Below are positions 25,301-31,987 of a DNA stretch of 33,997 nucleotides, one piece after another (position 1 is the first letter of the stretch; each line of letters opens with the position of its first letter). This DNA is from an uncultured Verrucomicrobiales bacterium (GTDB taxonomy: Bacteria > Verrucomicrobiota > Verrucomicrobiia > Limisphaerales > UBA1100): contig CAJWKQ010000011.1 in NCBI GenBank assembly GCA_913041895.1, positions 1-33,997 of the forward strand, written 5' to 3'. Made by a program: the position numbers and the translations under genes. Below the pieces are notes generated by a model. The model did not search any database and was not told the origin of the DNA. It saw nothing but the letters and a program-made list of their open reading frames with translations.

Positions 25301-25683
25301 CGAGTGATACTAGTTAGCAGGCTTTTTGCATCAGGCATCCATTCCTCGAGGATAAACCCTTCAGTATGCAGGGTGATCTTTCTGGGTGCTCCGCCCCAAG
25401 CAGGCATTACCCACACCTGTTGGCCGCCTTCCCGTTCACTGACAAAAGCGATGTGTTTTCCGTCCGGTGACCAAGCGGGTTGACGATCGATGGCTGGGTG
25501 CCTTGTAAGCTGACGAGCCCCTCCGCCTTCAACTGGCGCTGTCCACACGTCTCCTCTCCAGAAAAATGCGATCTGTTTTCCATCGGGTGACAGAGCTGGA
25601 TCTGATGCCATCCGAATTGGAACCTTTGCTTGTGCTAACAATGGCAGGAAGAAGAGTAATAACCCGAGATACGCCCTCATCAT
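22360..25683 (-). CDS. Exported tricorn-like S41 peptidase with PD40 propeller and PDZ domain
   Basis: The start at 25683 is chosen because MMRAYLGLLLFFLPLLAQA is a clear signal peptide; an in-frame ATG at 25728 would bury it. About ten PD40/TolB-like repeats (such as ALSPDGKQIAFFWRGDVW and RWSPDGKVIAFTGRR) fill residues 25-700. They are broken by a Pro/Lys/Ala-rich low-complexity linker at about 541-597. A PDZ domain (about 784-850, AHLGVRFTS...IKPNEIITHIDGKKV) precedes the S41 peptidase core (about 899-1040), which has the oxyanion-side motif IIIDVRENGGGSTTDHLL and a nucleophile region NSYSNAEIFSHA with the likely catalytic serine near residue 994. The arrangement matches bacterial tricorn-like proteases, which degrade peptides. 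With a signal peptide this copy should act in the periplasm. It stands apart from its neighbours; the regulator gene upstream on the same strand ends 110 bases away. Confidence 0.92.
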   Translation of the reverse strand: MMRAYLGLLLFFLPLLAQAKVPIRMASDPALSPDGKQIAFFWRGDVWTAPVEGGGARQLTRHPAIDRQPAWSPDGKHIAFVSEREGGQQVWVMPAWGGAPRKITLHTEGFILEEWMPDAKSLLTSITRDHFWRRGERFSIIQSDGKQKAEQVLFDDYGQYPSVSPDGKQVLYNREGERWWRKGYTGSRTSQIWLWDSNGNKHTKILSEADSRWPLWKPDGKGFYYIGAPNGVLNLREYELASKKDRQITKFKDDSVVFPTVSRDGSVIAFRHLFDFYQLKPGKAEKPVKINLWAPGDVSITKTQRRVLNKATDVAFSKDGLEIAFIAGGDVWIMDTELREPIQITNTPEEESEPIWSKDGNQLIFLSSQGGQEDLWLVERADTKKYWWQNKSFKPKRLTNDDSTEYGLSLSPDGGTFAYFKDRGDFWVMDAKTQKSKRLFESWNSSQYDWSPDGKWIVYAVSDNDFNRDIWIRPIDGSREPFNLSRHPDNEYSPRWSPDGKVIAFTGRRRDQEVDIFYVYLRAEDDQKNSRARKLAKALEKMQKGRPAKPATPPPPAKPVKAVPKDEEPKKADKPKPAKPEAKPKPPAAPPKKPALKIDFEGIHERIRSISIPDSSESSLLWSPDSKRLAFSANVDGKRGTYAVSFPDGLKPTLLTSTSGSKAQWAGSSIRWLVSGVPAIMSSTGRPTSYSFSAKQEIDLGKTYHAAFDLCWRAMRDYWYDPAMGNRNWDAVRKKYGPMAAASTDGYTLGLVINLMLGELNGSHLGFSYRGPELTPTAPKQGWTDTTAHLGVRFTSNHKGPGLKVRDIIPKGPADRETSRIKPNEIITHIDGKKVSLESDLTSLLTGRPDRDIVLKVQSGNRRKKQVREVTLRPTSFSSARSRLYEKWIHFNRAEVSKLSEGKLGYMHIAGMNMTSFFRFEEELYSVGAGKEGIIIDVRENGGGSTTDHLLTILTQPQHAITVPRGGGRGYPQDRKVYASWHKPVVVLCNQNSYSNAEIFSHAIKHLKRGKVVGVPTAGGVISTGGRSIMDMGFLRMPFRGWYLMGTGEDMELHGAVPHYVLWPKPGELPAGRDTQLRKAIGVLKKEVKKYNNRPQPELKNATSRQK

Positions 25684-25793
25684 AATGCTGGAGGGTAATA
25701 GCGATATAATTGCCGAAAAGCAATCCAATTAGGCCTTTAAATTAGGTATGAATTGAATTTCGGATGTTGGGGAAATATGGCAAAAATTACTTT

Positions 25794-26954
25794 TTACTGA
25801 CGCTGCTTTCGATATTTATGTGGGGTAATACCTTCACTGCGCGCGAAGACTTTGTGGAAGTAATCTGCGTTTCGAAAACCGCAATCTCGTGCCACAGTTT
25901 TTATGGGTGAATTTGATTCGACTAACTGCCTTTTTGCGCGTGCCAGTCTCAGTCTTGTAATCTCGCTTGCAATACTCCGCCCTATCGATTTGCTGAATCG
26001 ACGTTCCAAAGAACGCCTGTTTATTCCTGTTTCACTGGCTACTTCATTCACCTTAATATGTTTATGGGTATTCTCAGCGATATATCTCAAAGCAGAAGAA
26101 ACAATCGGATCATCGGCTGCATAAGAATCGGTGGATTGGCGTGGGATTAATTCAATGGGGGGCACTAGCTCAGGCTTTTTTTTGGGGCTACCCCCTTTCA
26201 TCATTCTATCCAGAAGAAAAGCTGCTCGATAGCCTATTTGCTCAAAACCTAAATCGATACTGGTTAGTGTAGGGGGAGGAGAGGCGCAAATGGTTGGTTC
26301 ATTGCTGGATCCTACAATTCCAACATCTTGTGATACGTGTAGATCTTTTGCCCGACACACATCAATTAGATAGCGACAAAAGAGATCGTTAACAACAAAG
26401 ATCCCGACGGGAGGCTTCCAGGAATCAACCCATTCTCCTAACCCATCAATAAAAGTTTTCCAACCCCGAGCTTTTTCAGTGACGCTCGCGCGCGAAAAAC
26501 GGTGGGCTGCACATCGAAATCCCTCTATTTTGAGTCGGCTTTGAAATCCGGTAAGTTGTAGCTCTGCATCTTTGTCTCGCAAAAAACCCAAATAGCAAAA
26601 TCGCTTGAACCCTCGCCCGATAAGATGTTCTGCAGCCATCGTTCCTGAAGATTCAAAATCTGCAAAAACACCGGGAAGGTTTTGAGCCGGCGAATTAAGC
26701 CAAAGATTGACCAAGGGCACCTTCATTCGTTTGGCTGTTGATGCCAAAGCAGGTGTGGCTCGGGCAAGAATCCCATCAAAACTCGGCTTTCCCTTTTGCA
26801 TTTTTAACAGGCGGGTTGTGGTAGGAGTGATGGAGCAGTCCCATCCTGCTTCATCAGCATAACGTTGGCAGCCGGCATAGGTTTCCAGATGTCGCTTGTA
26901 ACCCCACTGAACCTCTAGGGCGATGGCTACTCGCTTGGTCTTGCCACGTTGCAT
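25794..26954 (-). CDS. XylR-type AraC family transcriptional regulator
   Basis: Residues 1-270 form a LacI/periplasmic-binding-like sensor domain (VAIALEVQWGYKRHLETYAG at the start, then GTMAAEHLIGRGFKRFCYLGF and DVGIVGSSNEPTICASPPPT). The C-terminal ~100 residues are an AraC-type double helix-turn-helix: VNEVASETGINRRSLERRFS for the first helix pair, and IKTVARDCGFRNADYFHKVF with the family-typical GITPHKYR end. This matches the XylR group common in Verrucomicrobiota and Planctomycetota, whose known members sense a sugar and bind tandem direct repeats. It is read away from the ankyrin/GH128/sulfatase operon and probably controls it, as well as itself, through the element at 27002-27036. That sits 48 bases from its own start codon. 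The ligand is unknown; a breakdown sugar of the locus substrate is likely. Confidence 0.94.
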   Translation of the reverse strand: MQRGKTKRVAIALEVQWGYKRHLETYAGCQRYADEAGWDCSITPTTTRLLKMQKGKPSFDGILARATPALASTAKRMKVPLVNLWLNSPAQNLPGVFADFESSGTMAAEHLIGRGFKRFCYLGFLRDKDAELQLTGFQSRLKIEGFRCAAHRFSRASVTEKARGWKTFIDGLGEWVDSWKPPVGIFVVNDLFCRYLIDVCRAKDLHVSQDVGIVGSSNEPTICASPPPTLTSIDLGFEQIGYRAAFLLDRMMKGGSPKKKPELVPPIELIPRQSTDSYAADDPIVSSALRYIAENTHKHIKVNEVASETGINRRSLERRFSKSIGRSIASEITRLRLARAKRQLVESNSPIKTVARDCGFRNADYFHKVFARSEGITPHKYRKQRQ

Positions 26955-27001
26955 GTCTTAAGTTAGTGCTCCATTAATATAACATGAGCAATAACAAATG
27001 T

Positions 27002-27036
27002 CGTAAAAAAACATAAAAAATACGCAAAAAAACATA
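27002..27036. promoter_or_regulatory. Candidate XylR/AraC operator, direct repeat with 21-bp phasing
   Basis: CGTAAAAAAACATA at 27002-27015 and CGCAAAAAAACATA at 27023-27036 differ by one base and start exactly 21 bp apart. This is two helical turns, the spacing used by AraC-family activators. A second copy of the whole element lies at 33406-33440. Bases 26999-27033 and 33403-33437 match at 33 of 35 positions, spacer included. The position between the divergent regulator and the ankyrin/GH128/sulfatase operon fits a shared operator. The second half-site runs into CATAATAT, which could act as a -10 element. Confidence 0.65.
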
Positions 27037-27131
27037 ATATATTTTTTGCCGGAAACGGCCCATGCAAAGTAGTTTGCGAATGCCTTGTTTGAAAAAGTGT
27101 GCGACGTGTTGGGTACGTTATGGCAAGGTGT
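27037..27131 (+). ncRNA. Possible structured leader or small RNA between operator and terminator
   Basis: Transcription starting at the operator would cross a small GCCG-GAAA-CGGC hairpin at 27048-27059 (a GNRA-type tetraloop) and then reach the strong terminator at 27132-27174, about 100 nt on. No gene with a credible start fits inside. The region could be an attenuated leader of the ankyrin/GH128/sulfatase operon or an independent small RNA. Evidence is positional only; a frame opening at 27062 runs through the terminator and is cysteine-rich and unlike a signal peptide. Confidence 0.3.
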
Positions 27132-27174
27132 CGCCCCACAAACCCCTTGGTCGGGTAGTTTGTGGGGCGTTTTT
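27132..27174 (+). terminator. Strong Rho-independent terminator upstream of the ankyrin gene
   Basis: CGCCCCACAAAC at 27132-27143 pairs perfectly with GTTTGTGGGGCG at 27158-27169 (12 bp, 14-base loop), followed by TTTTT at 27170-27174. The T-run exists only on the plus strand. No plus-strand gene ends nearby, so it should stop a leader or small RNA, or act as a switch in front of the operon. Confidence 0.75.
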
Positions 27175-27181
27175 CTTATTT

Positions 27182-27991
27182 ATGAATGCTAAGTATTGGA
27201 TTAATTGCGTAGTGAAAAAATATTTTATTACAATATTTGCAGCTGTTATCTTGGCTGGTTGTGACTATCACTCAGATTCCGTTTACCTTGGCCGAAAGGA
27301 AGCAAAATTTCTCGGTTACGTAAACAGTGGAGACCTTGCGGCAGTAAAGAAGTTCCTTGATCAAGGTGTAAACGTGAACTTGCAGGATGAACCGGGCATG
27401 ACACCGTTGCACCATGCTGTAAATACTGATTGGCAAGGGAGTCGCTTTAAAATGGTTAAACTGCTGATTGATCGAGGAGCTAACGTAAAGGCAATCGATG
27501 ATACTCATCATACCCCATTGCATTTGGCGAGTAATAAGGAAACCGCCGGATTACTGATTGCTGCAGGAGCGGATGTGAATGCCAAGACAAAACGTACGGG
27601 GGAAACATCGTTATTCTCGGCAGCACACGGTGCGGCTCAGGGGGCTTCTAAAAGTTATGAAATGTATTTGGGTTTAACTAAGCTGCTGTTAGACAAAGGA
27701 GCGGATGTAAACGTTAAACTTAAATCGGGAAGTATGCTTAAAGATAACAAACCGTATCATGAGAAAATAGGAGAAACAGTTTTGCATCAAGTGGTTCGGA
27801 GTTATTCTGAAAAACATGCGACTGAGGTTTCTCAGCTACTCATAGCCAACGGAGCAAAGGTCAATGAACTTAATGGAAAAGGCCAAACTCCACTCGATGA
27901 AGCTTTGGTGAATGGGCGTAAAAAGACCGCTGAATTCCTCCGTAAACACGGAGCCAAGACGGATGAAGAATTAAAAGCTAAAGAGAAATGA
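27182..27991 (+). CDS. Ankyrin-repeat lipoprotein
   Basis: A lipoprotein signal with lipobox LAGC (FAAVILAGCDYHSDS) directs the protein to the membrane. About five ankyrin repeats follow, with the usual TPLHHAV, TPLHLAS and GADVN signatures, ending in GKGQTPLDEALVNGRKKTAEFL and a charged tail. Ankyrin repeats mediate protein-protein contacts, so this is probably a scaffold on the periplasmic face. The frame is open from 27062, but that start would lie upstream of a strong terminator. Start candidates are therefore ATG at 27182 (used here) or GTG at 27212, which gives an even neater signal (MKKYFITIFAAVILAGC); neither has an obvious ribosome binding site. The stop overlaps the next gene by four bases, so it leads the glycosidase/sulfatase operon. 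Confidence 0.85.
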   Translation: MNAKYWINCVVKKYFITIFAAVILAGCDYHSDSVYLGRKEAKFLGYVNSGDLAAVKKFLDQGVNVNLQDEPGMTPLHHAVNTDWQGSRFKMVKLLIDRGANVKAIDDTHHTPLHLASNKETAGLLIAAGADVNAKTKRTGETSLFSAAHGAAQGASKSYEMYLGLTKLLLDKGADVNVKLKSGSMLKDNKPYHEKIGETVLHQVVRSYSEKHATEVSQLLIANGAKVNELNGKGQTPLDEALVNGRKKTAEFLRKHGAKTDEELKAKEK

Positions 27992-28434
27992 AACAACTCC
28001 TCGGAATAATTACGGTCTTTGCGCTTGGGACGGTTGTTCTTCAGGCCGCCAAGGTGCCGATGAGTCCAAAAGAGCTGGAAAAAGAGTCGAGCCATATCGT
28101 CTCGGGCAAGGTTATTTCAGTGACTACTAAGGTGCAAAAGTCCAAGGTTGAGCGGGCCTTGGGCCTGCACCGCGACCGGGTGTACACCATTAAGCTGAAG
28201 GTGACATCGGTCTTGAAGGGAAACGGGGTGAAAGTGGATCAGGAAATCTTGATTGAGGCTTGGCAGCCCTCAACACGGATCCCGCCATTACCCGGGTTAC
28301 AAGGTCATGAACCGGTTCCCAGACAAGGGGACGAGGTGAAAATGCACCTGTTGAAAAACAAAAAAGAAAAAGCCTACCAACCGCTTTTGCCTAACGGAAT
28401 TGAGATTATAAAAAAGGCGAAGAAGTTAAAGTGA
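27988..28434 (+). CDS. Small exported beta-rich protein, unknown family
   Basis: The signal peptide is MKQLLGIITVFALGTVVLQA. The mature ~128 residues alternate hydrophobic and charged positions: SSHIVSGKVISVTTKV, VYTIKLKVTSVLKG, IEAWQPSTRIPPLPGLQGH, and a late VPRQGDEVKMHLLK. This 'secreted protein confers a gain/flux through a strand pair' pattern is seen in many OB-like or TIMP-like extracellular domains, but no family can be named. It overlaps the ankyrin gene by four bases and the GH128 gene by four bases, so it should be made together with both. It may assist the glycosidase or bind its substrate; that is inference from position only. Confidence 0.8.
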   Translation: MKQLLGIITVFALGTVVLQAAKVPMSPKELEKESSHIVSGKVISVTTKVQKSKVERALGLHRDRVYTIKLKVTSVLKGNGVKVDQEILIEAWQPSTRIPPLPGLQGHEPVPRQGDEVKMHLLKNKKEKAYQPLLPNGIEIIKKAKKLK

Positions 28435-29756
28435 AGAGACAGATTATATCTTTTGTGATGCTGGTGTCGATTTGTGCCGCCAACGCGGAGGAAGCTTATC
28501 AAGTCACCGCCAAGGTATGGGAAGCGATGGGGCGTAAGGATTGGAATACCGCAATTACTTACGCTGACAGAGTGATTCGTATTTGGGGGCCACAGGCCAG
28601 ACGTTCCAATAACCAGCTTAAAGGATATGCGCCAGCCAAGGAGGCTCAAAAATACGGTAGTCTAAACGAAGTGGGTCTTTCCCTTTTATTGAAAGGAGAT
28701 GCCTTGAGTAAAAAGGGGGATAAAGCTGGTGCCAGAGCTTCCTATCAGTTGTTGATTAATCAATACGCCTATGCCCAAGTTTGGGATCCCAAAGGTTGGT
28801 TTTGGAGGCCTGCTGAAGAGGCTCGCAAAAAACTCGTTTCGATAAAAAAAGAGACGGCGCCGAATCTGAAAATGGCAAAGCCAAATTTCCCAATTGCAAG
28901 GTTGAAGCTGCCTGGAAAAAAGGGGATTTGTTTTTCCATGCGAGCTTCTGGTGAGCCGGGATCTGCTGAGGTGAACTTACCTAGATTGAAAAAGGTTAAT
29001 CCCTACTGGAGTTATTCCTGGGGGTGGGATCAGGTGGCCGGTCAACCTTCGCAGGTGGAATTCGTCCCCATGGCTTGGGGTGCGTGGTCGACTGATGATT
29101 TAAGAAAAGGTCTGGCCGAAAAAGTTGTACCTCATATCAAGTCGGGGAAGGTGAAACGGTTACTGGGCTTCAATGAGCCGGATAAAAAAGAGCAGGCCAA
29201 TATGCCTTATAAGAATGCATTAAAGTATTGGCCAATTCTCCAGTCCCTCAATGTGCCGCTTTGCAGTCCCGGCTGTGCGAACCCTGAAGGATTGAATGAT
29301 GGAACGGTTCAAGGAGTGAACAGTTCTTGGATGGTTGATTTTATGAGGGAGGCCGACCGTTTGGGGTATCGGGTAGATTATGTGGGTGTGCATTGGTATG
29401 GCGGAACCGATGTAGCGGACTTCAAGATTAAGATGAGGCGTATTTATGAAAAGTATGGAAGAAGGCCTCTGTTGATTACTGAGTTTGCCCCGGCCGATTG
29501 GCAGGCCAAAACCCATTCCCAAAACCGGATGAAAGCACCCTACGTTTTGGCATTTATGAAGGAAGTGCTTCCGTGGCTGGAAAAGCAGAACTGGGTGGCA
29601 GGTTATGCCTGGTTTTCCTTTGAGCCACATGAGCCACACGGGCATACCTCCTCATTGTTTGATAAAAATGGAGATTTATCTCCTCTTGGTCGTTTCTACC
29701 AAAGTGTCACAACTCAAAACCCGAATGGAGATCAATCCATCAAAATTATAAAGTAA
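28431..29756 (+). CDS. Exported GH128-like glycoside hydrolase with N-terminal helical repeat domain
   Basis: The GTG start overlaps the upstream stop and gives the signal peptide MKRQIISFVMLVSICAANA. Residues about 20-140 form an all-helical, TPR-like region (YQVTAKVWEAMGRKDWNTAI, GDALSKKGDKAGARASYQLL). Residues about 160-430 match the glycosyl hydrolase catalytic core family (Glyco_hydro_cc, CAZy GH128): WSYSWGWD, LLGFNEPDKKEQANM with E249 as likely acid/base, VGVHWYGG, LLITEFAPADW with E351 as likely nucleophile, and YAWFSFEPHEPHG. GH128 enzymes cleave beta-1,3-glucans such as laminarin or curdlan. With two sulfatases downstream the substrate may be a sulfated or mixed glycan. No carbohydrate importer is encoded in the window. 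The N-terminal helical domain is an unusual addition and may anchor it to partner proteins. Confidence 0.88.
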   Translation: MKRQIISFVMLVSICAANAEEAYQVTAKVWEAMGRKDWNTAITYADRVIRIWGPQARRSNNQLKGYAPAKEAQKYGSLNEVGLSLLLKGDALSKKGDKAGARASYQLLINQYAYAQVWDPKGWFWRPAEEARKKLVSIKKETAPNLKMAKPNFPIARLKLPGKKGICFSMRASGEPGSAEVNLPRLKKVNPYWSYSWGWDQVAGQPSQVEFVPMAWGAWSTDDLRKGLAEKVVPHIKSGKVKRLLGFNEPDKKEQANMPYKNALKYWPILQSLNVPLCSPGCANPEGLNDGTVQGVNSSWMVDFMREADRLGYRVDYVGVHWYGGTDVADFKIKMRRIYEKYGRRPLLITEFAPADWQAKTHSQNRMKAPYVLAFMKEVLPWLEKQNWVAGYAWFSFEPHEPHGHTSSLFDKNGDLSPLGRFYQSVTTQNPNGDQSIKIIK

Positions 29757-29791
29757 AAAAAGAGAACCAAGAATTAAAACCGAAATATAAA

Positions 29792-30448
29792 ATGAAAAAG
29801 ATAATATTTATTCTATTTACCCTTACTCTTGTTCTTTCCTCTTATGGATTTGAGAGAGAATACGTGAAGCGTGCGGTCCTTACAAAAGATCAAGAAAAAG
29901 AGGTAATTGCCCTGGCGCAAAAGTGTGGGATCAAGAAGGTTGCAAAGATCTCGACCCACAACATGTTCCCGACCCCGTTCCGTGGGATAAGTGTTCAAGG
30001 TGCTGAAGAGGTTAAAGGGCGTGAAGTATCCTATCAGGTTTTGAGCGTCAGTCACGGTGAATGGCTGCAGGAGGGAGCAAAGCCCGGTAAAGGTCAGGTG
30101 CAGTTGGGCGACTTCTGGGCGGGTAAGCCTTATGCACGTAAGCAAACTATTCTTAAGGTAAACAAAAAGGAATACCGGGTCGGATCTATAAACAAAATGA
30201 AACCTGAAGAATGTGAGACCATTTTGGGTATGTTTCTCAATGGGGAATTTGACCATACCCCTGTTGTTAGGGAAAAGAGCCTGAATCAGGTTGACTGGAC
30301 AAAGCCCAGGCGTTTTTCAAAACGAGGTGAAAATATTTCCATAGGGTTTTTACACAAAGCCGGTCCCGGAGGAGGGTTTTTTGATCTTCAAGTGAAACTG
30401 GTGGGCAATGAGTTAACCATCGTCCAAATGTTTCAGGCGGTCCCCTAG
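29792..30448 (+). CDS. Exported protein of unknown function
   Basis: The signal peptide is MKKIIFILFTLTLVLSSYG. The mature ~200 residues are basic and mixed alpha/beta: a helical LTKDQEKEVIALAQKCGIKK at the start, then GREVSYQVLSVSHGEW, RKQTILKVNKKEYRVG, MKPEECETILGMFLNGEF and a glycine-rich GFLHKAGPGGGFFDLQVKL before the C-terminus. I do not recognise the family and see no catalytic motif. It sits 35 bases after the GH128 gene and 21 bases before the first sulfatase gene, both on the same strand, so it is probably co-transcribed and used in the same process. Confidence 0.8.
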   Translation: MKKIIFILFTLTLVLSSYGFEREYVKRAVLTKDQEKEVIALAQKCGIKKVAKISTHNMFPTPFRGISVQGAEEVKGREVSYQVLSVSHGEWLQEGAKPGKGQVQLGDFWAGKPYARKQTILKVNKKEYRVGSINKMKPEECETILGMFLNGEFDHTPVVREKSLNQVDWTKPRRFSKRGENISIGFLHKAGPGGGFFDLQVKLVGNELTIVQMFQAVP

Positions 30449-30469
30449 TAATGATCGACATAGGTTCTG

Positions 30470-31966
30470 ATGAATAGTTTTTCAGCATTTTTGCTGGTAC
30501 TCGTTTCGCCGCTTTTTGCAAAGGAGTCACCGCCTAATGTTATTTTTTTTGCGGTAGATGATTTGTGCGATTGGGTTGGAGCAATGGGACATGCTCAGGC
30601 AAAGACGCCCAACATAGACAAATTGGCTGGCCGAGGGGTTTCCTTTAGCAATGCGCATTCTCCTGGAGTGTTTTGCACCCCATCAAGGAGTGCCATCTTT
30701 ACCGGGCAATTTGCTTCCACCACAGGATGCTATGGGACTGAAATCTATTTCCATAACCACCCTGAATTACGTCCTATTCAAGTCAGCTTTGCAAAGGCGG
30801 GATATTCGACCTATGGGGCAGGAAAACTTTTTCATCATCAGGCCGGATACATTGATCAACGCGGCTGGTCTCAGTTTTTTCTGCGTAATGCTGATAATAA
30901 GCGAAAAGGTTGGCCGTTAGATTCGTGGGGCAGTGACACCCCGTTACCAAATCCATTTCCAAACAGTATCTACAACCGTGGGAGGCAAATTACTGGAGGG
31001 ATGTTTCTAGAATGGGCGGGTCTTGCCAATAGTCAGGAAGAACAAATGGCTGATACCAAGCGCGTGAATTGGGCCTGCAGTTTATTGAAGCAAAAACATG
31101 ATAAGCCTTTCTTTCTGGCTGTAGGGCTTTATGCGCCGCATTTCCCAAACTACGTGCCAAAAAAATATTTTGATTTATATGATGCCGATCGAATAAAGGC
31201 TCCGCCTTATAAGGAGGATGACCTTGATGATTTGCCTCCTCTTATAAAGCGCAAAAAGATAAACAGAAAGCGTCAACACCATGACCGGTTGGTTGAGTTG
31301 GGAGCTGTTGAAAAAGCCATTCATGGTTATCTTGCGGCTGTTTCCTATGCTGATGCGATGTTAGGTCGTTTGCTTGATGTATTGGAACAAAGTGCCTATG
31401 CAAAAAATACTGTTGTGGTTCTTTGGAGTGACCATGGTTTTCAGCATGGCCAGAAAGGTGATTGGGGTAAACATACCCTCTGGGAGCGCACCTCCAATGT
31501 GCCTTTTATCTGGGCAGGGCCGGGCGTTGCAAAGGGTAAGACTATTAATGCAACTGTTAGTCTTATTGATATGTATCCAACCTTTGTGGAGATGTGTGAC
31601 TTGCCGCCCGTTCAAGGGTTGGAAGGGATTTCGCTGGCCTCTATATTAGAGAATCCTGGTAGGGCAACTGACCGTGATGTTTTTTTACCATATCTGGATC
31701 CGGGGGGGTATGCGATCGTTAACCAGAATTGGCGCTATATTCATTACAGTGATGGTACAGAGGAGTTATATGATGTACGTAACGACCCTCATGAATGGAA
31801 TAATTTGGCAGGTAAGTCAAATTTGGAAGAAATCAAAAAGAAACTAAAAGCAAGCGCTCCAAAATCGTTTGCTCCAGTTGGGATATCAAGAAATCGACTC
31901 AGATTAATTAATGAAGGCGAGAGTTACAGGTGGGAACTCAAGCAGCGACCGCCACGCAAGAAGTAG
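30470..31966 (+). CDS. Exported sulfatase, iduronate-2-sulfatase-like
   Basis: Type I sulfatases remove sulfate esters from sugars using a formylglycine made from an active-site cysteine. The signal peptide is [17 protein letters not shown]. Metal-ligand DD in [12 protein letters not shown], the modification motif CTPSRSA (C69) and [26 protein letters not shown] match the family; the latter block is typical of iduronate-2-sulfatase and related enzymes. It ends with [16 protein letters not shown], the usual C-terminal subdomain. Length (498) is normal. CxPSR is the form modified by the anaerobic-independent formylglycine-generating enzyme or by anSME; neither maturase is in the window. Substrate is likely a sulfated polysaccharide, but the exact bond cannot be read from sequence. 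It lies 21 bases upstream of a second sulfatase gene. Confidence 0.95.
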   Translation: MNSFSAFLLVLVSPLFAKESPPNVIFFAVDDLCDWVGAMGHAQAKTPNIDKLAGRGVSFSNAHSPGVFCTPSRSAIFTGQFASTTGCYGTEIYFHNHPELRPIQVSFAKAGYSTYGAGKLFHHQAGYIDQRGWSQFFLRNADNKRKGWPLDSWGSDTPLPNPFPNSIYNRGRQITGGMFLEWAGLANSQEEQMADTKRVNWACSLLKQKHDKPFFLAVGLYAPHFPNYVPKKYFDLYDADRIKAPPYKEDDLDDLPPLIKRKKINRKRQHHDRLVELGAVEKAIHGYLAAVSYADAMLGRLLDVLEQSAYAKNTVVVLWSDHGFQHGQKGDWGKHTLWERTSNVPFIWAGPGVAKGKTINATVSLIDMYPTFVEMCDLPPVQGLEGISLASILENPGRATDRDVFLPYLDPGGYAIVNQNWRYIHYSDGTEELYDVRNDPHEWNNLAGKSNLEEIKKKLKASAPKSFAPVGISRNRLRLINEGESYRWELKQRPPRKK

Positions 31967-31987
31967 AATTTTTATCTGAAAAGAATA

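Noticed and set aside
27062-27181. Longer N-terminus for the ankyrin lipoprotein starting at 27062
   Set aside because: It would span a strong terminator hairpin and place about 40 cysteine-rich residues before a normal lipoprotein signal.
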